Of a stretch of 64,000 bases of DNA, positions 1 through 11,771 are shown one piece after another. Origin of the DNA: Synaphobranchus kaupii (taxonomy: Eukaryota > Chordata > Actinopteri > Anguilliformes > Synaphobranchidae); the NCBI GenBank assembly GCA_029718625.1, contig CM056387.1:36655256-36719255 (forward strand). Direction: 5' to 3'. Position numbers and translations under genes: made by a program. Position 1 is the stretch's first letter; each line of letters begins with the position of its first letter. The notes under the pieces are model-generated. The model did not search any database, was not told the DNA's origin, and saw nothing but the letters and a program-made list of their open reading frames with translations.

Positions 1-119
1 CAACCTTTTCTGATCCAGGGACCCCCACCCAGGCTCTGAGGCATCCAGGGGACCCCCATCATAAGTTAAAAGGGGGTCTATTTAAAAACAAACAAAAAAA
101 GGTTTTATATTTTGAAATA

Positions 120-325
120 TTTGCAGGTTCGATTCCCAGGTAGAACACTGCCGTTGTGCCCTTGGCTTGAGCGAGGCACGCGACCGCAATTGCTTCAGTA
201 TCCAGCTGTATAAACGGATGCAATGTAACTGCTATGTAAATGCAATCGCTATGTATCTTGCTATGATGCCATGTAATTGCTATGTCTAAGAGGGTCTGCT
301 AAATGGCATTAATGTCATTTTCCTC
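120..325 (+). repeat. Degenerate tRNA-derived SINE-like remnant
   Basis: A box-B-like stretch (GGTTCGATTCC, 126-136) lies near the start. The far end (about 283-315) carries a 'taagagggtctgctaaatgg'-type tail, which resembles the 3' tail shared by many teleost SINEs. Between them is AT-rich sequence with repeated 'gctatgtaa' words (about 228-285). No clear A box or flanking duplication is visible, so this is an old copy. The family assignment is from memory of fish SINE tails. Confidence 0.5.
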
Positions 326-2178
326 CTGTTTGTATAGATGCTGTTTACACATATGAACTGGGCTAAGCCCACCCCCCCTCCATCAGAGACTGGCTGTAAT
401 TAGATGTATCTGAATAACAGCTCCCCCTGTATTGAAGCCCCCTCTTGTGTGACCGGGGTGGAGGGTGGGGGGTGGGTATTTAGGCTTTTCAGCACCATTG
501 AAGGGGAGAGGGACGGACAGGGGGCCGTTATCGGGGTGTCTGACTCACAGTTTGGATCCTGCGCCCGTGTCGGGTAGCAGCAGGGGGTGGACTGCCACCC
601 CAACGTTGGGTCCCCGGGCGCCGTGCCTGCCCCCCCTCGCCCCCTCTAGGGAGCGGGAAGGTGGCAGTGGGTTCCGCAACAGGGGCAAGGGCCCGGGTGA
701 TTGGGGGTAACGGGGGGGGGGAACGCCCGGAACCTGGCGCAGGGCCCTGTCTACAAAGACGCACTGTTCGAGGCCACAATGGGACCCACAGGGTTGGGGT
801 GTGAGTAATGACACCAAGGCTCTCCGTGCAGCGCTCTCTCTCCCTCACCCACAAAAAAACAAAAAAAAAGGAATCCACCAAAAAAAACAAAAAAAAACCC
901 TTTGTTTTCAGCGTTCCCTAAACAACATTCCGCACAATGCCGTCTTGTCCGGACGGAATGCTGAGCGATTTCTGAGAGACTTAGGGCTTCTTTTTGCTTT
1001 TTTTTGGTGGAAAAGGTGACGAGTTTATGACAAGCGGCGTGTCGACACAAACATTTCAGGAACCAAAACAAGTGTGGGAAACCGCACTACTGCACGCCGG
1101 TGCCTGTGACCGGACTCGCTTCCATTTCCACTCAGTCAATTCAGGAAATTAACTGAAAGGCAGTTAATGAACTGACCAAAAAAATGGGCATAAAGTTTGT
1201 ATGAGGATCATTAAATTAGTAAACTGATGATTTCAAATAATTTCCTGAACTTATGGACTTGACATATTGTTGCTTCTCCCTGACTCAAAGAAGACATAGC
1301 CCGCCACATCACATGAATTATTCTAACACGCAGAACATATCCATATCTACGTGTGGAAAAAAGGGTGTAGAAAATTCCTTCAGTGCATTTAGAGATCTTC
1401 TTTTCGTCTAGGCAGGTTAATGAGGTGCCATCGTGCCAAGTTTACGGTCCTGTAAACAGCCGGTTTACAGGACTAAATAAAGGCACACCATTAATTGGGG
1501 ACGCCTTACCGAGCACAGAAGGTTCAAACACAGTTTTCACATCATTCAGTAAAGCCGGAATGCCTTTCACCACGTATTGCTAAGAATAGCACATTCGTAA
1601 ATTCTTTATGGATATGCTCCAATCTCCAAGGAGAGGAAAGCTACTTCACACACACTGGATCTCACTCTCACTATCTCTCTATAAATGGACATGCCTACGC
1701 CTGATATGTACTGATTGATAGGAGGAAAGGAAAGGAGAAGAAGGGTGGGCATTGGGTGGAGGGGTGGGGGCATTGGGTGGAGGGGTGGGGGCAGGGTGGG
1801 CTCTAGGGTTGCGGGTGTCTGGGGTTTTTTTGGAGTGTGAAAATAAATTGCCCCGAGCGTTTCCCCCCCCATGCCCTCATTCACAGCAAGCCATGGCCGG
1901 ACCCTTCTTTTCATTCAGACGCTTTTAAAAACATCTCAATGCACTGAACACTGAACAAACAACTGACCCTAAACCCTAACCCCTAAACCTTCAGCCCAGG
2001 CCTGCTCTGTTAATGTTAAACAGTCGATTCACCAAGGCTGTGGCAAAACGTCCAATGCACCCCTCAGCCTGGCTATGACACCACAAAATGGGGAGCTCCT
2101 ATAGGTCGGCTGAAAAAGTATGGATGGGGCAGAGTGCCAAAAAGGTTCAAATACAAGAGAGATTTACCAAGCAATGGA
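326..2178. other. Intergenic sequence, no gene recognised
   Basis: Open frames here are short and of low complexity. Visible items are a G/C-rich stretch at 590-740 ending in a poly-G run near 711-720, A-rich runs at 855-898, and a tandemly duplicated ~25-bp G-rich unit at about 1747-1800 ('ggtgggggcattgggtggag'). I see no splice-bounded exon or RNA gene. Confidence 0.6.
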
Positions 2179-2253
2179 GATGTGTGTGTGTGTGTGTGTG
2201 TGTGTGTTTGTGTGGTGTGTGTGTCTGTGTGCGCGTGACAGTGTGTGTGAGTG
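2179..2253. repeat. (TG)n microsatellite
   Basis: An alternating TG tract with a few interruptions (TTTG, TGGTG, a short GCGCG). The long 'CVCV' open frame here is an artefact of the dinucleotide repeat. Confidence 0.9.
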
Positions 2254-2485
2254 TGTGCCTCTCTGAGCTCTCACTGCCCACTAGGGGCTGCCAGGTCTGA
2301 CGTCTTTATTGACAGTTTGTGTGAAAGAGACGTTCAGTCAGCACAATTTAACTTTTATTGTTTGGGCAAAACCACAATGCTGCAACATGCCTGAAAAAAC
2401 CGCTGGAACAAAGTCCCAGACCCAGACACACTGTTAGGCCAGTCAGAGAGACGGAGCTGAGAGCACTTTGAGCACAGTGACTGTG

Positions 2486-2486
<1 letters not shown>

Positions 2487-2521
<35 letters not shown>

Positions 2522-2538
2522 GCGCAGCGCGCACGCAT

Positions 2539-2584
<46 letters not shown>

Positions 2585-2606
2585 GCGCGCGCGCACGCGC
2601 ACGCAT

Positions 2607-2664
<58 letters not shown>

Positions 2665-2697
2665 GCACGCGCATGCATGCACACACACACACACACA

Positions 2698-2794
<97 letters not shown>

Positions 2795-2879
2795 ACTCAC
2801 ACACACACGCACACACACACACACACACGCACACATACACACGCACACACATGCGCACACACACACACACACACACACC
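2487..2879. repeat. Compound (CA)n/(CG)n microsatellite, ~390 bp
   Basis: Long CA runs alternate with three CG-rich blocks (about 2519-2538, 2582-2607, 2650-2680). Each block ends in GCATGC-type sequence, so the array is itself a ~75-80-bp composite repeated about three times. After 2680 it is mainly CA with TCAC interruptions. Nearly all of it is alternating purine-pyrimidine. Confidence 0.93.
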
Positions 2880-2993
2880 CCATGACCTCATCATAGTCCA
2901 CTCCAGGGTCAAACTCCAGAAAGCAGCCATAGATTTTGATTGGCTAATTACATCCTGTTTGGCCGTAATGGTGGGAGTTCATTAACCCCAGAG

Positions 2994-3021
2994 CTGTCCT
3001 GTCCTGTCCTGTCCTGTCCTG
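2994..3021. repeat. (CTGTC)n pentanucleotide repeat
   Basis: About five tandem copies of the pentamer GTCCT sit just upstream of a T-rich stretch. Confidence 0.85.
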
Positions 3022-3023
3022 TT

Positions 3024-4079
3024 TTTCTTAACAGGAAAAATCATATTTTTCATAAGCTATTTGTAAGCCACGTTTCCCCCTCGTTAGCGGTGGACATCTG
3101 TTTTTCCTCGCGTCGCGCGGCTTCTCTACAATCTTCTCGCGCTTCCTCCCACCGCAACTCTGAAAATGAGACACGGGACGCGCTCGTTTATTATTTACAA
3201 ATTCATGAAAACCTGCGGCCAAACTGCTGTGCGGCCACCAGGCATACGGACAGAGCTGGCCTCTGACGCCGGGCCTGAGCCGAGCCGGTTTAAGCTGTTA
3301 ATGTTCACAATGAGCCTGTGACCAATTACGTTGCGATAAGCTGTAAACCGAACGACGGCCTGCGTTTGATCCCGTCACATCTATCCATCTATAAAGTCCT
3401 TGAGGAACATTTTAATTGTGCGTGTTTATGACTACAAATGAAAAATAAAAGTAAATTAATATTTTATTTAATATTTTCACCATTACAAGCCCTATCCTGA
3501 TCCATTAAGCATCGAGAAGTTCAGCACTTATTTGTCTGCAGAAGCACCTCATTTCTGTATTTCCAAATATTGTTAGAGCAACCAGTTTTACTTTTAACAT
3601 TACAGATTTTCGAGAACAGAAAAGGTTGTTAAAAAACAATAAATTACAGTATATATTAAGGTGTTACGTTGCTGTTATTTTGCTGTTACACTGCTGTTTT
3701 GTGGCTGGTAAGCTGCTGAGGACATCCAGCCGACTTCAAACGCAGAGCCGGCCGCTGGCATAAATATGCAGCCATTTAGGGCCACACAATTCACGTTTTT
3801 TTTATTTAATTTTTTTTAAACACATTTTAATTGTATAGTATTCACCCCAAAATCTAACTACTCATAAATTTAATATGTGAGTGAAGTCTTTCTGCTGTCT
3901 CTTAAATGGTGGGTGTGATTTATGTTGGAGCGCTTCGGGGCCACAACAACATTCTTGTTTCGGGCCACCAAAACCCTAGGGCCAGCTCTGATCAAAACCA
4001 GCATTAAATTACAAGCTCAACATGCAGCGAATTAACAGCTGGTTTGTAGCCAAAGGCAGAATGCACAGAGGCTAGGGTA
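3024..4079. other. AT-rich intergenic sequence, no gene recognised
   Basis: The stretch holds A/T runs (3430-3480, 3795-3835) and no open frame longer than about 100 codons with recognisable content. No RNA gene or mobile-element end is visible. Confidence 0.6.
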
Positions 4080-4163
4080 CGAGCAGGACCAGGGGCAGGG
4101 GCAGGGGCAGGACCAGGGGCAGGAGCAGGGGCAGGAGCAGGAGCAGGAGCAGGGGCAGGAGAA
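4080..4163. repeat. Hexamer minisatellite (GGGGCA/GGAGCA)n
   Basis: Tandem hexamers of the form GG(G/A)GCA, with two GGACCA variants. On the minus strand this reads as a proline/alanine run, which is a by-product of the six-base period. Confidence 0.88.
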
Positions 4164-4387
4164 CAGTGCAGTAGCAGCCCCTGGCATTCACTCAGTCTTC
4201 CCAACCGCAGTCATTAGCCGCTCAGCGCTCTAAAGGGCATCGCTGATGAGTCAGAGCAGAAATAACCACGGCGATGGCCGATACCGTCCCGCGGAACCAA
4301 GCGGACACCGGGGTCGAGATTCACGGCCCGCACTGACCTCCTTTTATCAGAGAGATTTATCAGTGTGTGGCTCATTGTACATATGCA

Positions 4388-4471
4388 TACATACTGACAC
4401 ACACAAGCTCATACACACACACCGACACACAAACTCACACACACACAAGCTCATAAACACACACACGCACT

Positions 4472-4534
<63 letters not shown>
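4388..4534. repeat. (CA)n microsatellite
   Basis: An imperfect CA tract with AAGCTCA interruptions at the left leads into an almost pure CA run from about 4471 to 4534. Confidence 0.92.
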
Positions 4535-4536
<2 letters not shown>

Positions 4537-4597
4537 TAGCAGCAGCAGCAGGCCAGAGGTTTATGAGTAGCTTTGGCTGTCTTTGGGGCTGCTATGT

Positions 4598-4912
4598 GAG
4601 ATAACACACCTCACAGTGAGACAGTGAGATAGCACACACCTCACAGTGAGACAGTGAGATAGCACACACCTCACAGTGAGACAGTGAGATAACACACCTC
4701 ACAGTGAGACAGTGAGATAGCACACACCTCACAGTGAGACAGTGAGATAGCACACACCTCACAGTGAGACAGTGAGATAGCACACCTCACAGTGAGACAG
4801 TGAGATAGCACACACCTCACAGTGAGACAGTGAGATAGCACACACCTCACAGTGAGACAGTGAGATAGCACACACCTCACAGTGAGACAGTGAGATAGCA
4901 CACACCTCACAG
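4598..4912. repeat. 28/30-bp minisatellite, about 11 copies
   Basis: Tandem units built from 'acctcacagtgagacagtga' plus 'gatagcacac'. The standard unit is 30 bp. At least two copies lack one CA and are 28 bp. Each unit contains the near-palindromic CTCACAGTGAG. There are no spacers, so it is not a CRISPR array. Confidence 0.9.
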
Positions 4913-6203
4913 TCGGGCCGCTCACAACCCCACCTCTAGCACCTCGGCCTCAGCCTCACCACGCGCGGACCCTGGCCCCCATCCAGCCGGCCGGCCCCGA
5001 AACTAGGCCAGGAGCACCCCCCCTCCCCCTCCCAGCTCAGAGCCAGGGGAAGACATGCAGTCCGGGGCGGGGGTAGGGGATGTAGGGCCTGCAGTGATTG
5101 CCCATCCTGTCTTAATTACACATAATAGCTCAGCAGGAAACCCTGAGCTGGGAGGGGGGGCAGAGAGGTACAGTGTATGGACCCCAAGACCCCAGAATGC
5201 ATGCAAGCTAACGCTCTAGCGCCCCCGCCAGGTCAGAGATCGTCCTCGTTACACCTGTCCCGAGTCACCACCGCCCAAAATGGCCGTTATTTACGTAATT
5301 AGCGAGCTGCTTAAAGAAGCTGTTGAGTGGCGGGCGGTGGAAAAGGTGTGAATGCAGGTGTGGGGGTACCAGGTAAACAGCCCAGTCCCTTCCTTAACAA
5401 TTTTACCTCCTCCATTACAGGTGGAAATGTCATAACAGGAAATAACACGGCCACAAACGGCCCTGAAATGTAGCCTTTGCAAAGAGACTAACGGACAGTT
5501 TAATGGGATTGTAATCACGGCAACAGTAGAGTTTAGAGCCCCGCCATGTCTGCAGTGGATTGAACGCTCGTACAGTAGAGCCCGAAACTACTTCAGGAAG
5601 GAGGTCATTTTATTAATGAAGACGAATGGAGGAACGCTGCTGAATGAGACTCGCCAGCTGCGAGAATCACTCATCGATACCGAATCTACCCGCCATCACT
5701 GCCAGCAACATCAGTCAGGCAGTCGCAGTGACCACGACGACCTCCCGCGATCGATGATGCGGGCACGCCTGCTCGCTCACACGGGAGAGGGAGAAAGAGA
5801 GAGAGAGAGAGAGAGAAGCATGCCGGGGTGCCCAACTAGGTTGTGAATGAAAGGCGAACGCGGGTAACGGCGCGTTGTTTAATTCGCTCTCTGCAGTTTG
5901 GGGGAGAGGCGTTTATTACCGCACGCCTTCCCGCTGCTTGGATCAGCATCATATGACCCCTTGCTTGGCTGCTGTGCGGCCTGCTGCCCTGTACCTCAGA
6001 TTTAATTTCTCAATTCCTCACCCCCCCACCCCCCCCTCCTAATATCTCATAATCATCCATCATTCGTTTATCTGCACATCTCTTCTAGACGCAGACTACG
6101 TGACAGCCCCCATTGTCCCTTATCTCTGTATTCACCTCTTTTTTTATTCATTTTCATCCCTCTCCTTCTGCCTCACTGTGCCCTCCTTTATCTCCTCCGT
6201 ATC
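4913..6203. other. Intergenic sequence with short simple repeats, no gene recognised
   Basis: Contents visible are a GA tract at 5784-5816, a C-rich run at about 6019-6037, and the start of pyrimidine-rich sequence near 6090. No exon-like open frame or RNA gene was recognised. Confidence 0.55.
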
Positions 6204-6257
6204 TGTTCATCTCTTTCTCTCCATCTTTCTTTCTCTTTCTCTCTCTCTTTTTCCCTC
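6204..6257. repeat. CT-rich tract
   Basis: A pyrimidine tract made mostly of (TCTC)n and (TTTC)n words. Confidence 0.75.
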
Positions 6258-6669
6258 ACCCTCCTTCCACTGTTGCTGCTGTGCAGTCCCAATAGAGCAC
6301 ACCCCCGCCCAAACTAGTCCACACACTTCCTGATGACATCAGCCAATCAGCTGTTGTGCCTTGGGCCCTGCCCCCTGACCCAGAAGGTAAAGGGCCTCGC
6401 ACTCATCAGCAGCGCAGAGCGAACAGGAAGCGCGTGTCACGGCTGGCCCCTTGTTGCCGTGGCACCCTGGCAGGTCAGCAGGCTCGCCGAGAGGTTTGGA
6501 AAGTGAGAGGCATCCTGAACGTGCGAGCTGCGGTAATTGAAACGAGGTCAATAAGCGTGTCGATAATGAGCAGCGGGAGGAGGAGACGGTCTGAGAGGAA
6601 TCGCCATCACTGGCCCGAGCGCGACACACTGCTGGGTTATCCGAACGAGATACACTGCTGGGGTATCCA

Positions 6670-6710
<41 letters not shown>

Positions 6711-6723
6711 ACTCTCACACACA
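6670..6723. repeat. (CA)n microsatellite
   Basis: A near-perfect CA run with single AA and TCTC interruptions. Confidence 0.9.
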
Positions 6724-6781
6724 TAGGCCCTGAAGCAGTAAGAAGGATACCGGCTGTGTAATTGCTCCAGAGCGTAAAAGA

Positions 6782-6971
6782 GAATGGGAGAGAGGGGGAA
6801 AGACAGAGGGAGAAAGAACGGAGAAAGGGGGAGAGGAGAGAGAAAGAGAGGGAGAGGGGAGAGAGGGGGAGAGGTGAAGATACAGAGAGAGAGAGTGGAA
6901 ACAGGGGGAGAGGAGAGAAAGAGAGGGGGGAAAGGTGAGAGAGAGAAGGAGAGAGAGGGAGAGAGGAGGGG
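6782..6971. repeat. GA-rich purine tract
   Basis: About 190 bp that is almost entirely purine on the + strand, with repeated 'gagagaggggga' words. The proline/serine/leucine-rich frames on the minus strand are by-products. Confidence 0.85.
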
Positions 6972-7082
6972 GGCACTGCCACTTCTCATTCAGCTCCCTA
7001 CCTCATCACCTCATCCAGCGCACTGAGAACTAGGTCAGTGGAGGAGGAGAGGAAGAGGCGATGGGGAGCGTCAACGTGTTTT

Positions 7083-7099
7083 CCTCTCGCTCTCTCTTT

Positions 7100-7142
<43 letters not shown>

Positions 7143-7193
7143 ACTTATCTCCCTGCTACAACTGGAGGCTGAAATCCCCCTCTCTTTTTTCTC

Positions 7194-7226
<33 letters not shown>

Positions 7227-7318
7227 ACACACACAAACTCAACACACACACCACTTATTCATGAGGCCACTGCTCTTGCCCTAAACACAGATCTCAGCCT
7301 CTCTGGCTGTCTGATGTT

Positions 7319-7356
<38 letters not shown>

Positions 7357-7357
7357 A
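7083..7357. repeat. CT-rich region with three (CT)n tracts
   Basis: Pure CT tracts lie at about 7104-7138, 7192-7227 and 7319-7356, with mixed sequence between. A short CACACA run occurs at 7227-7237. Confidence 0.85.
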
Positions 7358-7416
7358 ATAAAATATACAAAAAAAGAAGCAGTTTTTGCTTTCATCTCTC
7401 GTTTCTCTTGGAAGGA

Positions 7417-7435
7417 CCCCCCCCCCCCCCCCCCC
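7417..7435. repeat. Poly-C run
   Basis: A homopolymer of 19 C residues. Runs of this length are often miscounted in assemblies. Confidence 0.85.
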
Positions 7436-7603
7436 ATTGTGGGCTTAAATGGGGTCTGAACTAAAAGGGTTGTTCTAGCGCCACAAATGAATAAGATTCT
7501 AGCGGGGCAGCGACAAAAAAGACGCTCGCGTAAAGAAGAACCGTAGCGACGTCGCGGTGCCAGGCGAGGCTGTGGCACGGGGGGGAGAGGACACCTGCCA
7601 CAG

Positions 7604-7730
7604 ACTGGACCCCCACACAGCTCTCTGGACCCCCACACGGCTCACTGGACCCCCACACGGCTCGCCGGACCCCCACGCGGCTCGCTGGACCCCCACACGG
7701 CTCGCCGGACCCCCCCCCACACGGCCTGGA
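7604..7730. repeat. 20-bp minisatellite, about 6 copies
   Basis: Tandem 'ctggacccccacacggctcg'-type units with single-base variants. The last copy has an expanded C run near 7708-7716. Confidence 0.88.
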
Positions 7731-7810
7731 CTGTCCAGCTGACACCGACAGCTGATTCGGCCGTCTAGCTGTCACAAAGCAGCCTGGCACAGATAAGCCG
7801 TTTGTCTTTC

Positions 7811-8110
7811 ATTAGCATGAGTACCCCTCAGATTAGCATGAGTACCCCTCAGATTAGCATGAGTACCCCTCAGATTGTAAACACTTTGGGGACGGCTGGA
7901 GGGGTGAGCAACACGCTAACAGCTACCTGTGTGTTTCGTAAAAATGAGCACGGCTCAAGATTATATTCACTTCAAGAGGTCTGGGCACGGTTTGGGGAGG
8001 TGCCGCCTGCGCGTTTCACAAGCACGAGCACTCCTCAGATTATATACACTTTTCGGGAGAGCTAGTGAGGTGAGCCACATGCTAACAGCCACCTGTTTAT
8101 CTGAAGGGGT
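7811..8110. repeat. 21-bp triplication leading into a degenerate ~85-bp tandem repeat
   Basis: Three identical 21-bp units (attagcatgagtacccctcag) occupy 7811-7873. From about 7865 a longer unit recurs roughly every 80-90 bp: 'cagattgtaaacacttt' at about 7871, 'caagattatattcacttc' near 7956 and 'cagattatatacactttt' near 8036. Each copy is followed by related gtgagc/gctaacagc(t/c)acctgt words. The short unit appears to be a local amplification of the edge of the longer one. Confidence 0.7.
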
Positions 8111-8297
8111 ATATCAGGTGTGTGGAACCCGAGCCAAACAGCAACTGGGATTAATATGAGCCCCTGCGACATTTCTCCTTCACACACGCTGTGTCCTCAC
8201 CTACAGGATGAAAAGGTGCCATGGCAACCATTTCATTTTGGAGGCACTCAGCAGTATCAGCATCAAAGGCTGTGCTTGATCTGACACACCGGGAGGG

Positions 8298-8454
8298 TGT
8301 GTGTGCGTGTGCGTGTGCGTGTGCGTGCGTGCGTGCGTGCGTGTGTGTATGTGTACGTGTGTGCGCATGTGTGTGTCTGTGTATGCGTGAGTTTTTGTGT
8401 GTGCGTATGTGCGTGTGTTTGTGTGTGTATGCATGTCTGTGTGTGCGCATGTGC

Positions 8455-8494
<40 letters not shown>
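8298..8494. repeat. (TG)n/(CGTG)n microsatellite
   Basis: An imperfect TG tract with many CGTG and TATG variants. It ends in a pure TG run at about 8461-8494. Confidence 0.9.
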
Positions 8495-8497
<3 letters not shown>

Positions 8498-9667
8498 CTA
8501 CCTTAGCCTTGCTGACACACTCTGATCCTCAGACTCACTGGAGTCGATACCAGCTTCTCTACAGTCGTCATTAATGCGCTAATCAGCCCCATCGGCCTCC
8601 AAAGGAAAGCCCTGAAGTGTAGCGCCCAGTGATGACCTCACACAATCAGTGCTCCCATCTTACTAAAGAAACAGGATCGGGACCTGACGTGTGTTATATA
8701 AATGTAATGCAATGTACTGTCGCTAACATTACTTCTTACAGGTAAGAAGCATACCTCCTCTTGGAGGACTTATAAATCTACAAATAGGAACAAGAAAAAG
8801 GAAGAGTCATGCTTGTTATTTATGCCATTTGATTAATTGTTATCTTTAAAAAATGCCTTTGTTATCTATAAAATAGCAGCTGGTTCAAGCACACAATTCA
8901 ACCCTCCATCTTCAGCTTCACCAGCGCATAAATAAAAACTAAGCTGGACTGCATTTGTTTATTTTCCGATGCTTTCTGGGGCCTCTCTACATGCCGGACG
9001 CCATTTTAACCCATTTTTGGAGATTTGGAGCGACGGACCAAGCGACGAGGTCATTGGCTGTGGAGTCGTACCCGCCGTGCTTAACCCCTCCCAGAGCGAA
9101 CGCACTCTGCCCCCCGTGTGGGAAAGGAGCCGTTTGTTTATTTTGAAGTGAGATGCAACACAGTGCATTGCAGTCTTGGCGGTTTCTGCATAAACCAGAC
9201 TTACGATGTTACCGAATCCGCTAGGTCCCCAAGAAGACACGCGCACACACACACACATCCACTGAAACACGCAGATGCGCGCACTCACACACACACACAC
9301 ACACACGTAGTCAGCACACATTCCTTAGTCACTATCTCACCAGCTATTTAAAACAGTGGTAGTGAGTCGGGTTACAAGCTGAACAGACCATCGCAGCCCT
9401 TGCTTACAGCGGGGAGGTTTGCGTCATTTCATGCTACATTTGCTGCCGTTGCATTCCACATTAACATGAAACCGTGGCCTCCGCCGTTTTCAAGGCGTTC
9501 ACAAAGCTTTATTTAAATCACAGCGGATCAGGGTGCTTCCCGGGGAGTCTGGGAAAGAGAGTCCAGAGGGACCCAGTTTAAAAAAAATTTTTTTTTATAT
9601 ATATAGATATATAGATATAGCTATCCTCAGAATCCCCAGGGCTCCACAGGGTGGGTGGTAGCAGTGT
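8495..9667. other. Intergenic sequence with a CA tract, no gene recognised
   Basis: A CA microsatellite lies at about 9240-9306 and an AT-rich tract (tatatatagatatatag) at about 9583-9620. A 'ataaatgtaatgcaatgta' word near 8699-8717 could be a SINE tail remnant. No exon or RNA gene was recognised. Confidence 0.55.
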
Positions 9668-9705
9668 CTGTGTGTGTGTGTGTGTGTGTGTCGGGGGGGG
9701 GGGGT
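9668..9705. repeat. (TG)n microsatellite followed by poly-G
   Basis: A TG run leads directly into a poly-G run (about 9694-9703). Confidence 0.88.
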
Positions 9706-10104
9706 AGCAGAGATCAAACAAGAAAATTATTCTTCACTTTCCTCTCCACTACTACTTTCATTTCCTTCTGTCAGATAAAGGAGGAGGCGGAAATAGAGTG
9801 AGAAAAAAGGAGGGAAAGAGGAACCCCAACCCAACCCCCTTCACACTCCCTGTTCTCTTTTTCTTTCTTCCAGACTCCACACCCTCCCTAGCATAGGTAC
9901 AGCTGGAGCCAAGATAGCTGCACCTGCGTGACAGTGGCAGAATCCTCCTTTCTGTGTTCCATAGCAATCGCACATATCCACGTATTCTCGCCCATCGACT
10001 GTACACAACCATGGCTTCCTGCTGAGAATCGCTCTTGTGTAGAGCAGTGTACCTCAGAAGGTTGCCGGTTTTCTTCTAGTACATTACACTAAAGACGTTC
10101 CCCG

Positions 10105-10262
10105 TGCAACTGGGCTTGTAACTCAGAGGTTGCTGGTTCTAGCTCCAGGCGAGGCACAGCGGAAGAACATAACCAACTGTAAAAACGGAGAGAATGTTTA
10201 AAAACTTCAGCTGTGTAAATCACTCTGGATGGGGGAATCTGCTGAGCAAATACTCATTAGAA
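10105..10262 (+). repeat. Second SINE-like remnant
   Basis: The sequence 'gcttgtaactcagaggttgctggttct' followed by 'agctccaggcgaggcac' resembles a tRNA-like head with a decayed B box (about 10121-10147). It is followed by 'taaatcactctggatggggg' and 'aatctgctgagcaaat', a decayed form of the teleost SINE tail. Homology is judged from memory. Confidence 0.5.
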
Positions 10263-10655
10263 GTAACATTGTGATATTATTCAGCTTAATTTATTGCTTT
10301 TAAATGTTCTGACAGGTTGAAGGCGATTAAAGGACTGTGCACAGTGTCCACATAAGGAAGTGCATTTCTAACGGAATGACCACTCACTACACAGGAAGGC
10401 CTGCGTTTGCAATGCGATCCTCAAGCACCGACCCGCTGAGCAACACTGCCGGAATCAATAAAACAAAAACCACTTCAGAGCCATATCGAGACGACATGCT
10501 GGAGAAGCAATGCTTTCAGACATCCTTCAAAACAGACAGATAATAAGGATCTGCTCAAGAGAATAGGTCAGATTAATGCCCTTCTCTCTTGAAGGGGACA
10601 TATTTCTGCACTGTGTTTGGGGAAGGGGAGACATTTCTGGGGAGTTTCATCCTGT
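10263..10655. other. Unique sequence next to the gap, no gene recognised
   Basis: No repeat family or exon is recognised. The last bases before the gap show no similarity to the satellite on the other side. Confidence 0.5.
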
Positions 10656-11155
10656 NNNNNNNNNNNNNNNNNNNNNNNNNNNNNNNNNNNNNNNNNNNNN
10701 NNNNNNNNNNNNNNNNNNNNNNNNNNNNNNNNNNNNNNNNNNNNNNNNNNNNNNNNNNNNNNNNNNNNNNNNNNNNNNNNNNNNNNNNNNNNNNNNNNNN
10801 NNNNNNNNNNNNNNNNNNNNNNNNNNNNNNNNNNNNNNNNNNNNNNNNNNNNNNNNNNNNNNNNNNNNNNNNNNNNNNNNNNNNNNNNNNNNNNNNNNNN
10901 NNNNNNNNNNNNNNNNNNNNNNNNNNNNNNNNNNNNNNNNNNNNNNNNNNNNNNNNNNNNNNNNNNNNNNNNNNNNNNNNNNNNNNNNNNNNNNNNNNNN
11001 NNNNNNNNNNNNNNNNNNNNNNNNNNNNNNNNNNNNNNNNNNNNNNNNNNNNNNNNNNNNNNNNNNNNNNNNNNNNNNNNNNNNNNNNNNNNNNNNNNNN
11101 NNNNNNNNNNNNNNNNNNNNNNNNNNNNNNNNNNNNNNNNNNNNNNNNNNNNNNN
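10656..11155. other. Assembly gap (500 N)
   Basis: Exactly 500 consecutive N. The round length suggests a scaffolding placeholder of unknown true size. Left sequence is unique and right sequence starts in the middle of a satellite monomer, so the true left end of the array is not represented. Confidence 0.98.
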
Positions 11156-11729
11156 AATGCTAGATACAGATGACAAAATAAGCTACAATTTAATATAATT
11201 GGTTCATGAGCTTAGTGGGCGGGGATTTATTTCTAGACCGCTAAATGAAACCGCACGTCAACCTCGTAAATCGTAGGTCGGTTCATTCAAAACAATATTT
11301 TATATGAATGGACATTATGCTAAGTAGACTAACATTGTGTTATTGTTGTGCTTTTTATCTAACGTTATGCTGGAGCATAAAGTGTATTTTTGTATAATGT
11401 CATTCTCACTAAACACCCCTTTAATGACTCAGAAATGGTTTTATATTTTATGGATTAATTAAATGGCTATTTTAGCTATTCCTGACATAAGCATCAAGCG
11501 TTTGCTGTAAGATGATGTTTTTTGCAAGTTTTACAGCCCTTTACTTACTCAGAAATGGTTTTATACGATATGTAATGGATTAATTAAATGGTAAATAATT
11601 ACATAATTATGCACTGCAGCAAAGGATGGACATTTAGCCATCTGATACAGTCCCTGAAGAGAAGGAGGGTGCACGACACGGAGGACCGTCAGGCATGCAC
11701 TTACTGTTATCTTACTGTATTGATACAAA

Positions 11730-11771
11730 CCGGAGCCCCCCTATCAGGAACGCGGATATGGGGGGCTCCGG
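11730..11771. repeat. Satellite palindrome, 42-bp eroded form
   Basis: The outer stem CCGGAGCCCCCC / GGGGGGCTCCGG is intact. The inner left arm is missing: 'ctatc' joins directly to 'aggaacgcgg'. The same allele occurs at 12504-12545 and 23931-23972. The last two are copies produced by the block duplication. Confidence 0.85.

Noticed and set aside
1972..1992. CCCTAAACCCTAACCCC resembling telomere repeats
   Set aside because: Only two to three imperfect units, so too short to call an interstitial telomere.
2443..2985. Long open frames of alternating His-Thr or Cys-Val residues
   Set aside because: They are translations of the CA/TG dinucleotide repeat and occur on both strands.
4598..4912. 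Possible CRISPR array
   Set aside because: The repeats are directly adjacent without unique spacers, there are no cas genes, and the context is an animal genome. The same applies to the 51-bp array.
10568..11198. Several ~190-residue open frames across 10.6-11.2 kb
   Set aside because: They consist almost entirely of the 500-base N gap.
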